From: Actinomycetospora sp. TBRC 11914
GTDB taxonomy: Bacteria > Actinomycetota > Actinomycetes > Mycobacteriales > Pseudonocardiaceae
Length of the DNA stretch: 64,000 bases
Direction: 5' to 3'
Assembly (NCBI RefSeq): GCF_012933465.1
Contig: NZ_JABBND010000013.1
Location: 120,921 to 184,920 of the forward strand
Under the pieces are notes generated by a model. It saw only the letters and a program-made list of their open reading frames with translations, was not told where the DNA came from and did not search any database. This document shows positions 49,958 to 57,675 of this stretch, piece by piece. The position numbers and the translations under genes are program-made. How positions within the stretch are numbered: position 1 is the stretch's first letter; every line of letters begins with the position of its first letter.

Positions 49958-50910
49958 GCGGCCCGCTCGCGCCCCCGCGGGTCCGGCTCGCGACGCTGCC
50001 GACCCCGTTGCAGCCCGCCCCGCGGCTCTCCGAGGTCGCCGGGGTGGAGATCTGGCTCAAGCGCGACGACCTCACCGGTCTGGGCCTCGGCGGGAACAAG
50101 GTGCGCGGCCTCGAGTACCTGCTCGGCGACGCGCTCGCCCGCGGCTGCGACCACCTCGTGACCGGGGGAGGCCCCGGGTCGAACTGGGCGATGCTGGCCG
50201 CGCTCGCGGCCCGGCGGCACGGCCTCCGGGCGACCCTGGTCTGCTACGGCGACGAGGTGCCCGCCGTCGGGAACGCGGCCCTGGCGGTGCTCGCCGAGGC
50301 CCGGCTCCGCTTCACCGGCGATCCCGACCGGGCGTCCGTGGACCGCGTCGTCGAGGCGGTGGCCGCCGAGCTGCGGGCGGCCGGGGAGCGGCCGCTCGCG
50401 CTCGGCCGGGGCGGGGCCACCCCGGTGGGCGCCCTCGGCTACGCGACCGCGGCCGTCGAGCTCGCCGGCCAGCTCGCCGCCACGGGCGTCGGGCCGGCGT
50501 CGTTCTGGCTCGCGACCGGCTCCTGCGGCACGCAGGGCGGGCTGCACGCGGGGGTGGCGTGGCAGCGCCTGGGCGGCGTGGTCGGGGTGACCGTCAGCCG
50601 TCCGGCGCCGGTGTGCGTCGAGCGCGTGACCGCGCTGGCCCGGGGGGTCGCCGACCTGCTCGGGGTGCCGGCCCCGGCCGCGGCGCCGACCGTCGTCGAC
50701 GGCCACCTCGGCCCCGGCTACGGGAGACGTTCGGCCGAGGGCGACGAGGCCGCCGCGCTGGTCGCCCGGACCGAGGGCGTGTTCCTCGACCCGGTGTTCG
50801 GCGCGAAGGCGATGGCGGGCCTCCTCGCGGCCACGCGGCGGGGTGAGGTCACCGGTCCGGTGGTGTTCCTGGTGAGCGGGGGCGCGCCGACGCTGTTCAC
50901 CACGTCCTGA
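49954..50910 (+). CDS. PLP-dependent D-cysteine desulfhydrase/ACC-deaminase-like enzyme (XcbE-like)
   Basis: Fold-type II PLP enzyme of 318 residues. The Schiff-base lysine is in LGLGGNKVRGLEYL (Lys49), with GGGPGSNWAMLAALAARR binding the cofactor phosphate side and a C-terminal SGGAPTLF. Relatives release H2S from D-cysteine or open ACC. In the bacterial CoM pathway a PLP enzyme of this kind takes part in the thiolation step, which fits its place as last gene of the overlapping CoM operon. Free-standing desulfhydrase activity is the alternative. Confidence 0.78.
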   Translation: MSGPLAPPRVRLATLPTPLQPAPRLSEVAGVEIWLKRDDLTGLGLGGNKVRGLEYLLGDALARGCDHLVTGGGPGSNWAMLAALAARRHGLRATLVCYGDEVPAVGNAALAVLAEARLRFTGDPDRASVDRVVEAVAAELRAAGERPLALGRGGATPVGALGYATAAVELAGQLAATGVGPASFWLATGSCGTQGGLHAGVAWQRLGGVVGVTVSRPAPVCVERVTALARGVADLLGVPAPAAAPTVVDGHLGPGYGRRSAEGDEAAALVARTEGVFLDPVFGAKAMAGLLAATRRGEVTGPVVFLVSGGAPTLFTTS

Positions 50911-51064
50911 CCGCACCGTGACCGGCGGGTGGGGCCGCGGCCGGGTGTCCTGCGGGGCCAAGGAATCCGACCGCGGCGCGCGGCGTGGCTACCGTCGGAC
51001 GCCGAGGCTGTGACCTGGACCACCAGCCGTGGGTCGCGCCCGGAGACCGGCAGGGAGGCCGCCC

Positions 51065-52171
51065 ATGCGCGTCGGAGACCGCGACATCCTCATCCCCACC
51101 TCGATGGTGGGCAACTACCCGAACCCGCGCTGGTGGGACGCCGGCCCGGTCCGCGACTGGTCCGGGGACCAGGAACCGCCCGACTCCTTCAACGCCGAGG
51201 CCCTCGGCGACGCGATGGGGGCGCTCGTCGCCGACCAGGAGCGGGCCGGGCTCGACATCATCACCGACGGCCGGCTGCAGGCCGACTGCTACGCCGACCA
51301 GGCGGTGTACTACTACCACCGGCGCCTCGGCCTGCAGATGGGCGGCGGCTACCTCGGCTTCCCGATCTACAGCCGCCTGCACGCCTCCACGGTGACCTCG
51401 GAGATCCGGCGGCGCGGCGGGATGATGGTCGAGCAGGCCCGGGCGCTGCGCCGGGCGACCGACAAGCCGATCAAGGTGCAGTACACCGGCGTCCAGGTGC
51501 TCGCCCAGACGATGGAGGACCGGTTCTACCCGGACCCCCGGGCGCGGGCGCTCGCCGTCGCGGACGCGCTCAACGCGGACCTCCGCGAGGTCGACCGGAT
51601 GGGGGTCGAGTTCATCCAGCTCGACGAGTTCACCTGGCCCTACTTCTTCGAGGACTGGGCGATCGAGGCCTTCGACCGGGTCGTCGAGGGCGTCACCAAC
51701 GCGAAGATCATCTGCCACGTCTGTTGGGGCAACTGGGGTGGCACGCCCGCCTACTACCCCGACGAGACCGCGCAGGCCGGGGAGATCTTCGACCTCACGG
51801 AGCGGCGCGGGGAGGCCCCGTCCGCCACCGCGTCCGTCGTCCCGAAGTCGTACGAGGCGCGGATCGACGTGCTCAACCTCGAGAGCTGCGGGCGCCGGTC
51901 GGACGACCTGTCCGGCCTCGACGTCATGAAGAACCACCCGCTGCCCGACGGGATGGTGTTCTGGGCGGGCGTCATCGACGTGAAGTCGACGATCACCGAG
52001 ACCGCCGAGCAGGTCGCCGACCGCATCCACCGGCTGCTGGAGTACATCCCGGCCGACCGGCTCGGCGTGACCACCGACTGCGGGCTGCCGATGATCCAGC
52101 GCTACATCGCCCAGGAGAAGCTGCACGCGCTCGTCGCGGGGACCGAGCTGGTCCGGGCGTCGCTGCGCTGA
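51065..52171 (+). CDS. MetE-like zinc thiol transferase, candidate epoxyalkane:CoM transferase
   Basis: A 368-residue protein of the cobalamin-independent methionine synthase C-terminal family without the N-terminal MetE half. Zinc ligands are visible as HVC (His218, Cys220) and the distant DCG (Cys339). Such truncated proteins include epoxyalkane:coenzyme M transferase, where zinc-bound CoM thiolate opens an epoxide ring. Its place directly after the CoM-synthesis operon and convergent with the ketoalkyl-CoM carboxylase supports that role. The ATG has a GGGAGG ribosome-binding site. A second paralogue at 56.6 kb means either could be the true epoxide transferase. Confidence 0.7.
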   Translation: MRVGDRDILIPTSMVGNYPNPRWWDAGPVRDWSGDQEPPDSFNAEALGDAMGALVADQERAGLDIITDGRLQADCYADQAVYYYHRRLGLQMGGGYLGFPIYSRLHASTVTSEIRRRGGMMVEQARALRRATDKPIKVQYTGVQVLAQTMEDRFYPDPRARALAVADALNADLREVDRMGVEFIQLDEFTWPYFFEDWAIEAFDRVVEGVTNAKIICHVCWGNWGGTPAYYPDETAQAGEIFDLTERRGEAPSATASVVPKSYEARIDVLNLESCGRRSDDLSGLDVMKNHPLPDGMVFWAGVIDVKSTITETAEQVADRIHRLLEYIPADRLGVTTDCGLPMIQRYIAQEKLHALVAGTELVRASLR

Positions 52172-52180
52172 GCCCGCCGC

Positions 52181-52207
52181 GGGGGCGCCGGGACTCCCGG
52201 CGCCCCC
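52181..52207. terminator. Bidirectional terminator between convergent transferase and carboxylase genes
   Basis: A perfect 12-bp GC stem (52181-52192 with 52196-52207) and a 3-base ACT loop, filling the 46-base gap between the two stop codons. Its GGGACTCCC apex is the same as in the grpE-dnaJ hairpin. Confidence 0.8.
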
Positions 52208-52217
52208 ACGACCCTCC

Positions 52218-53798
52218 TCACAGGTGCGTGAGCCGGCCCTTCCCCGCCCGCAGCCGGGAGAGCTGCACGAAGTGCTCCGGGTTGAGGAAGAGCTCGTTCA
52301 TCCAGCCCAGCTCGTCGATCGTGAGCCCCTCGGGCCGGTGGATGAGGTGGTCGAGGTACTGGAACGCGTCCTTGGCCCCGTAGCCGCAGTGGTGGGCGCC
52401 GAGCACCTGGCGGGTGGTCCCATCGACGACGAGCTTCTGGAAGCCGGAGAGCTCCGGGCGGCGGAACGCGTAGAGCATCGACCCCTCCGCGCACGGCAGC
52501 GGGAGGTGCTCGGTGTCGAGCCCCTCGACGTAGGGCGGCATCTGGATGACGACCACGTCGTCGCGGGTGTCCCGGGCCTCCTGCTCGGTGAGCCCGACCC
52601 AGCTCACCTCGTAGGTGGTGTGCAGGAAGTCCGGGTACTCCGAGACGTCGAACTCCAGCTCCTCGCCCATGATGTTACGGGCCGCCGTCACCCCGGACTT
52701 GCGGGCCTTCCACATCTCCATCGCGCCGGCGATCATGTCGCCGATCGCGTACACGCCCGGCACCGAGGTCCGCATCCGGCGGTCGGTGACGACGCGGCCG
52801 CGGTCGTCGACCTCGATGCCCAGCACCGCCCGCGCCTCCGTCGTGTCCGGCCGCTCCCCGAGGCCGAGGAACACCATGTCCGCCTCCAGGCGGCGGGTGG
52901 AACCGTCTGCGAGCCGCACCGTCACCCCGGTGACCGGGCCGTCGGCGCCGACGCCCTCGACCGTCACCGGCTCGGCGCCCTCGAGGATCTCCATGCCCCG
53001 CCGCCGCATGCCGTCGACGACGTAGCGGCGCAGGTCCTCGTCGACGTGGTGCAGCGACGACGACCGCATCACCGGTGACCGGGACACCATCGTCGTCGGG
53101 CAGCCGGTCGCGTGGAAGAACGAGCCGTACTCCATGGCGACCTTGCTGCCCCCGATCACCACGCAGCGCGCCGGCTCGGCGTCGAGGGACTCGACGAGGC
53201 TGATGAAGTCGTGCACCCCGGGCCGGCGGATCCCCGGCACGTCCGGGACGACCGGCCGGGCGCCGGTGCCGAGCACCAGGTTGCGGGCGCGGAAGGTCCG
53301 GCCGGCGACACGCACCGTGGTCGGGTCGACGAGCGACGCCCGGGCGTTCAGCACGTACTCGACGTCGAGCTGTTCCTTGGTCTGCCAGTTCATGAACGCG
53401 TGCGCACTGCTGCGACCGGCGACGAACAGGTCGACGAGGTCCTTGATGCCGGCGCGGGAGGGGTCGAACTTCGGGAAGTACAGCTCGTCGGAGAACCACC
53501 GCATCCGGTCCAGCTCGGCCGCGGCCTCGGAGAACAGGTGGTGCGGCACGCACGCCTGGTGCGGGCACGAGCCGCCGAGGAACGGCCACGCGTCGACGAT
53601 CAGCGGGCGCCCGCCCATCGCGCGGAGGTAGGCCGCCCCGAACCGTCCGCCGGCACCGCCGCCGACGAACACCGCGTCGTAGGGCCGCTCGTCCCCGGGA
53701 TCGAGGTTGGTGATCGGCTCCGGGTCGGGGTCGGCGAGGCAGCGCTCGATCAGGGCGTTCCACTCGGCGAGGTCGGGGTGCTGCTCGCGGATGTCCAT
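52218..53798 (-). CDS. xecC: 2-ketopropyl-CoM oxidoreductase/carboxylase (2-KPCC, XecC-like)
   Basis: Flavoprotein of the disulfide oxidoreductase family that cleaves ketoalkyl-CoM reductively and carboxylates the enolate to a beta-keto acid. 526 residues (the Xanthobacter enzyme has 523). The redox pair is in GGSCPHQACVPHH (Cys78 and Cys83), with His80, His133 and Met136 matching His84, His137 and Met140 of 2-KPCC. The dyad special to 2-KPCC, Phe501-His506 in place of the usual His-Glu, is present as Phe504-His509 in LFLNPEHFVQLSRLRAG. The long N-terminal extension before the FAD motif VFVGGGAGG is also shared. These residues exclude ordinary lipoamide or mercuric reductase function. The lyase gene lies 3 bases upstream. 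Confidence 0.92.
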   Translation of the reverse strand: MDIREQHPDLAEWNALIERCLADPDPEPITNLDPGDERPYDAVFVGGGAGGRFGAAYLRAMGGRPLIVDAWPFLGGSCPHQACVPHHLFSEAAAELDRMRWFSDELYFPKFDPSRAGIKDLVDLFVAGRSSAHAFMNWQTKEQLDVEYVLNARASLVDPTTVRVAGRTFRARNLVLGTGARPVVPDVPGIRRPGVHDFISLVESLDAEPARCVVIGGSKVAMEYGSFFHATGCPTTMVSRSPVMRSSSLHHVDEDLRRYVVDGMRRRGMEILEGAEPVTVEGVGADGPVTGVTVRLADGSTRRLEADMVFLGLGERPDTTEARAVLGIEVDDRGRVVTDRRMRTSVPGVYAIGDMIAGAMEMWKARKSGVTAARNIMGEELEFDVSEYPDFLHTTYEVSWVGLTEQEARDTRDDVVVIQMPPYVEGLDTEHLPLPCAEGSMLYAFRRPELSGFQKLVVDGTTRQVLGAHHCGYGAKDAFQYLDHLIHRPEGLTIDELGWMNELFLNPEHFVQLSRLRAGKGRLTHL

Positions 53799-53801
53799 CG
53801 G

Positions 53802-55325
53802 TCACCGTCCGGGTCGTGGGGGGTCTCCGTCGTCGGTGGGGCCCGCGAGGGCGGCCGCGCGCCGCCGGAGCTCGGCCTCGGCCCCGTCGAACCCGGCTCG
53901 GCGGGCACGCACCGCGTCGCGGGCCTTCTCCGCGGCCGACTCGCAGGCGGCGGCCATGCGGCGGACCTCGTCCGGCGCGGCGCCGCCGCGGGTGGTCCGG
54001 GAGCGCACGATGCGGGCCGGGTCGACCACCTCGGACAGGTCCCGCGCGCCGAGCGCCGCCGCGAGCTCCGCGGGGTCCACCCCGGCCTCGGCGGCCGCGG
54101 CGGTGAGGTGGGCGGCGGTCAGGTCGGCGCCGGTGAGGCCCGCCTCGGCCGCCCGGCGCACCGCGACCCCGACCACGTCGTAGGCGCTGCGGTAGTCCAG
54201 CCCCGCCGTGACCATGAGGTGCTCGGCGACGTCGGCGGCCTGCGAGAAGCCGCCGCGCAGGGCCGCCTCCATCGCGGCCGCGTCGACCTCGAGCTCCGCG
54301 ACGACACCCGCCATGAGCCGGGTGGCGCGGGTCGCCAGATCCAGCGCCCGGGGGACCTCGCCGTAGGCGAGGATCAGGTTGTCGCTGCGGGCCGACGGGC
54401 TCTTGGCCAGCGCGAGCATCCCGGTCGCCCGGCCGATCAGCACCCCCGCCTCGCCCCGGACCATCGTCAGCGCGTACGGGTTGCGCTTCTGCGGCATCAG
54501 GATGCTCGTGCGGGTGTGCCCGACGGCGAGGCGGACCCAGCCGAACTCCGCGCTGCTCCAGATCTCGAGGTCCTCGGCGAGCCGGTCGAGGGTGGTCGCC
54601 AGCCCCGCGGCGTGCCCGACGGTCGCGGTGAAGCCGTCGGACTGCCACATCGCGTCGCGGGTGTGCTCGACGACGTCGGCGAACCCGAGCAGCCGCGCGG
54701 TGCGGGCCCGGTCCCCGGTCAGCGGGCTGCCGTTGACCGCGCCGGCCCCCGCCGGGCTCCGGTCGACGCCGTCGAGGTCCGCGCCGAGCCGGTCGACCTC
54801 GCGCAGCGCCGGCGCCACCATCCCGAGCAGGTAGTGCCCGAACGTCGAGGGCTGGGCGTGCTGCAGGTAGGTCTGGTCGACCATCAGCGTCTCGGCGTGG
54901 GCCGCGGCCGTGCGGGCCCCGGCCAGCGCGAACTCCGCGGCCGCCTCGACGAGGTCGCAGAGATCCCGGCGCACGCGCAGGCGCAGCGCGATGCGGACGG
55001 CCTCGCGACGGGGTCGCCCGGCGTGCAGCCAGCCGGCATCGCGCCCGATCGCCGCGGCGAAGCGCTTCTCGCGGCAGTTGTAGACCTCGCCGTCGCGCGG
55101 GTCGTACCCGAACTCCCCGGCCGGGGTCCGGTCCGCCTCGCACAGCACGGCGGCCAGTCGTGGCACGGCCCGCTCCGGGACGACGCCCTGCTCGACGAGC
55201 ACCAGCAGGTGGGCCAGGTCCGCGGCGTTGAGGCCGTCGTGCAGCAGCGGTGCGTCGGCCACCTCCACGGCGAATCCGGCGTCCACGAGCTCTTCGGCGT
55301 AGCGGCCGCTCACGGGACCGAGCAT
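53802..55325 (-). CDS. Argininosuccinate-lyase-like aspartase/fumarase superfamily lyase
   Basis: A 507-residue lyase nearest to ArgH in layout. AVNGSPLTGDR, the catalytic loop TSILMPQKRNPYAL, MVRGEAGVLIG and KSPSARSDN are family motifs. As in the lyase of the CoM operon, the catalytic first Ser is kept but the second Ser of the usual SS pair is Ile. It is the first gene of an operon with 2-KPCC (3-base gap), so a role in CoM synthesis or handling is more likely than arginine synthesis. Bacterial CoM synthesis is reported to use aspartase/fumarase-family members, and this would be the second. The C-terminal 70 residues are Ala/Arg-rich. Confidence 0.7.
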   Translation of the reverse strand: MLGPVSGRYAEELVDAGFAVEVADAPLLHDGLNAADLAHLLVLVEQGVVPERAVPRLAAVLCEADRTPAGEFGYDPRDGEVYNCREKRFAAAIGRDAGWLHAGRPRREAVRIALRLRVRRDLCDLVEAAAEFALAGARTAAAHAETLMVDQTYLQHAQPSTFGHYLLGMVAPALREVDRLGADLDGVDRSPAGAGAVNGSPLTGDRARTARLLGFADVVEHTRDAMWQSDGFTATVGHAAGLATTLDRLAEDLEIWSSAEFGWVRLAVGHTRTSILMPQKRNPYALTMVRGEAGVLIGRATGMLALAKSPSARSDNLILAYGEVPRALDLATRATRLMAGVVAELEVDAAAMEAALRGGFSQAADVAEHLMVTAGLDYRSAYDVVGVAVRRAAEAGLTGADLTAAHLTAAAAEAGVDPAELAAALGARDLSEVVDPARIVRSRTTRGGAAPDEVRRMAAACESAAEKARDAVRARRAGFDGAEAELRRRAAALAGPTDDGDPPRPGR

Positions 55326-55417
55326 CGCCGCGCGCGCCCGGGGCGACCATGTCCGGAGGGGACGAATCCGACCGCCGACCCTGGCCCACCCGCCCGCCCC
55401 GCGCCGACGATGGGCAC

Positions 55418-56587
55418 GTGCCCGACCCCGACCGCTACGGCGCCGAGATCTACGCGGGCGGTCCGGACGGCCGGGTCCCGGCGCTGCCCACCGACCCGTC
55501 CCGGCTGGAGGTCGCCGCCCGCCGGGTGCTCCCCGCGCACGCGTTCGACTACGTCGCGGGCGGAGCCGGCTCCGGCGCGACGATGCGCGCCAACCGGGCG
55601 GCCTTCGACCGCGTCGGCCTCGTCCCGCGGATGCTGCGCGGCAACCACGTGCGGGACTGGTCGACGACGGTGCTGGGCACGCCGATGGCGGCGCCGCTGC
55701 TGCTCGGCCCGGTGGGGGTGCAGCACCTGCTGCACGACGACGGCGAGCTCGCCACCGCGCGGGCGGCCGCGGCGCTGGGCGTCCCGACGGTGCTCTCGAC
55801 GGCGTCGTCGCACACCACCGAGGAGGTCGCGGCCGCGTCCGGCGACGGACCCCGCTGGTACCAGCTCTACCGGCCCACCGACGACGACGTGACCGCGAGC
55901 CTGCTGGCCCGGGCCCGCGCGGCCGGGTTCACCGTCCTCGTCGTCACGCTGGACACCTGGACGCTCGGGTGGCGGCCCCACGACCTCGACCGCGCCTACC
56001 TGCCGTTCCTGCGCGGGGTGGGGACGGCCATCCCGTTCTCCGACCCCGCCTTCCGCGCCGGCCTCGCCCGCCCGCCGGAGGACGACCTCGCGGCGGCCGT
56101 GCGCCACCGGCAGCGGCTCTTCACCGGCACCGCGTGGGGGTGGGACCGGTTGGCCCCGATCCGCGCGCAGTGGCCCGGACCGGTGGTGGTCAAGGGGATC
56201 CAGCGCGCCGAGGACGCCGAGACCGCCCTGAGGCTCGGGATGGACGGCGTGATCGTCTCCAACCACGGGGGACGGCAGGTCGACCGCGCGGTCGGGGCCC
56301 TCTCCGTGCTGCCGGGCGTCGTCGCGTCCGTCGCGGGACGGGCACCGGTGCTCTTCGACTCCGGGGTCCGCACGGGCGCCGACGCGGCGCTCGCCCTCGC
56401 GCTGGGCGCCGACGCGGTCCTCGTCGGGCGGCCCTACGCCTACGGGCTCGCCCTCGGCGGCCAGGCGGGCGTGCACCACGTCCTGCGCTGCCTGCTCGCC
56501 GAGCTCGACACCACGCTCGCGCTCGCCGGGTACCGCGACCTCGCCGAGCTGCGCTCGGCCCGCGACGTCGTGGCCGGCGCGCCCTGA
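55418..56587 (+). CDS. FMN-dependent alpha-hydroxy-acid oxidase, lactate 2-monooxygenase-like
   Basis: A 389-residue TIM-barrel flavoprotein. YVAGGAGSGATMRAN, TLDTWTLGWRPHDLDRAYLPF (shortened), KGIQRAEDAETAL, the catalytic SNHGGRQ and FDSGVRTGADA follow lactate 2-monooxygenase, which turns lactate plus O2 into acetate and CO2. I set the start at the GTG giving VPDPDRYGAEIY, because it aligns with the N-terminus of that enzyme and follows GACGAT by 6 bases. An ATG at 55349 would add 23 residues. It is divergent from the lyase/2-KPCC operon. The substrate could be lactate or another 2-hydroxy acid. Confidence 0.85.
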   Translation: MPDPDRYGAEIYAGGPDGRVPALPTDPSRLEVAARRVLPAHAFDYVAGGAGSGATMRANRAAFDRVGLVPRMLRGNHVRDWSTTVLGTPMAAPLLLGPVGVQHLLHDDGELATARAAAALGVPTVLSTASSHTTEEVAAASGDGPRWYQLYRPTDDDVTASLLARARAAGFTVLVVTLDTWTLGWRPHDLDRAYLPFLRGVGTAIPFSDPAFRAGLARPPEDDLAAAVRHRQRLFTGTAWGWDRLAPIRAQWPGPVVVKGIQRAEDAETALRLGMDGVIVSNHGGRQVDRAVGALSVLPGVVASVAGRAPVLFDSGVRTGADAALALALGADAVLVGRPYAYGLALGGQAGVHHVLRCLLAELDTTLALAGYRDLAELRSARDVVAGAP

Positions 56588-56624
56588 GCGGCGCGCGCCG
56601 ACCGACGTCCTCGGCGTGGCCGAC

Positions 56625-57665
56625 TCACAGCGCCGCGCGCACCTCCCGGGCGGCCTGGCCCATGTTCCGCAGCTTCGCGTACGCGGTGGTGCGGCTGAAG
56701 TAGCCGAGCCCGCAGTCCGGCGCCACGAGGAGCCGGTCGGCCGGGATCACCTTCAGCGCGCGCCGGATCCGGTCGGCGATCTGCTCCACCGGCTCGACCA
56801 TCGTGTTCTTCGCGTCGACGACCCCGACACCCAGCGTCTTGTCCGTCGGGAAGTCGGCGAACGCCTCGAGCTCGACGAAGTCCTTGTTGGTGAACTCGAG
56901 GTGGATCACCTCGCAGGGAGACTCCCGGAACAGCGGCATCATGCCCGCCGCGTGGTTGTCGAAGATGTCGCGCTGGCCGTCCACGGAGCCGTAGCAGACG
57001 TGCCAGAACTTGATCATGTCGATGCCCTCGAACATGATCTCCTGGCACTCGATCTGCCACATGTCCTGGGTGTAGGGCGGCAGCACGTCGATGAGCTGGA
57101 CGGCCTCCATGCCCATGTCCTGCAGGTAGTGCAGCTCCTTGTTCAGCGCGCGGGCGATGTCCTTGGCGAGCGCCACCCCGTCGCCGTAGTGCTGGTCGTC
57201 CAGGATGATCGACTGCTGGGCGGGGCCGAGCATCGCGACCTTGAACGGGCGGTCGGTGGCGTGCTGCATCGCGTAGGCGACGGCCTCGAAGATCGGCCGG
57301 ACCCACTCGACCTTCCCCCGCACCGTGCCCTTGTAGAACGGCGCGTACTTCGCGCCGTCGCCGGGCGGGCCGAAGTTGTCGATCCCGCCGAGGTTCTCCG
57401 GGATGAAGTGGAAGATCGGCTCCAGCTGGAAGCCGGGTGCCTCCCACTCGTAGTACTGGGCGCCGTCGCAGAGGATGTCGAGGCCGGCCGCCTCCTGTTC
57501 CCGGGCGGTCAGCTTGCAGGCGTCCTCGTAGGCGACGCGCAGGTTGTGGCTGCGGTAGGTGGGCTCGGTCCCGCAGCCGAGGACCCTCCCCTGCAGCCAG
57601 TGGGGCCGCGGGAAGGCGGAGACGGCCGACACCGGGAGCAGCACGTCCTCGTTCCGGATCCGCAT
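56625..57665 (-). CDS. Second MetE-like zinc thiol transferase
   Basis: A 346-residue stand-alone C-terminal-type cobalamin-independent methionine synthase homologue, with zinc ligands in FWHVCYG (His222, Cys224) and DCGLG (Cys318). It is a distant paralogue of the protein at 51.1 kb. Last gene of a leftward operon after two 2-oxoacid dehydrogenase E1 genes (10-base gap). It may move a CoM- or other thiol-linked alkyl group that the E1 proteins then process. Methionine synthesis is unlikely, since the N-terminal half and folate-binding setting are absent. Confidence 0.7.
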   Translation of the reverse strand: MRIRNEDVLLPVSAVSAFPRPHWLQGRVLGCGTEPTYRSHNLRVAYEDACKLTAREQEAAGLDILCDGAQYYEWEAPGFQLEPIFHFIPENLGGIDNFGPPGDGAKYAPFYKGTVRGKVEWVRPIFEAVAYAMQHATDRPFKVAMLGPAQQSIILDDQHYGDGVALAKDIARALNKELHYLQDMGMEAVQLIDVLPPYTQDMWQIECQEIMFEGIDMIKFWHVCYGSVDGQRDIFDNHAAGMMPLFRESPCEVIHLEFTNKDFVELEAFADFPTDKTLGVGVVDAKNTMVEPVEQIADRIRRALKVIPADRLLVAPDCGLGYFSRTTAYAKLRNMGQAAREVRAAL

Positions 57666-57675
57666 GGTGATCTCC

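Noticed and set aside
51065..52171. Methionine synthase MetE
   Set aside because: Only the zinc-binding C-terminal half is present, and the context is CoM synthesis and a ketoalkyl-CoM carboxylase. The same reasoning applies to the paralogue at 56.6 kb.
52218..53798. Mercuric or lipoamide reductase
   Set aside because: The Phe-His dyad, the His and Met pocket residues and the N-terminal extension match 2-KPCC instead. The CxxxxC motif alone would not have decided it.
53802..55325. argH for arginine synthesis
   Set aside because: No arginine genes are nearby, the catalytic loop is altered, and it is 3 bases from the 2-KPCC gene.
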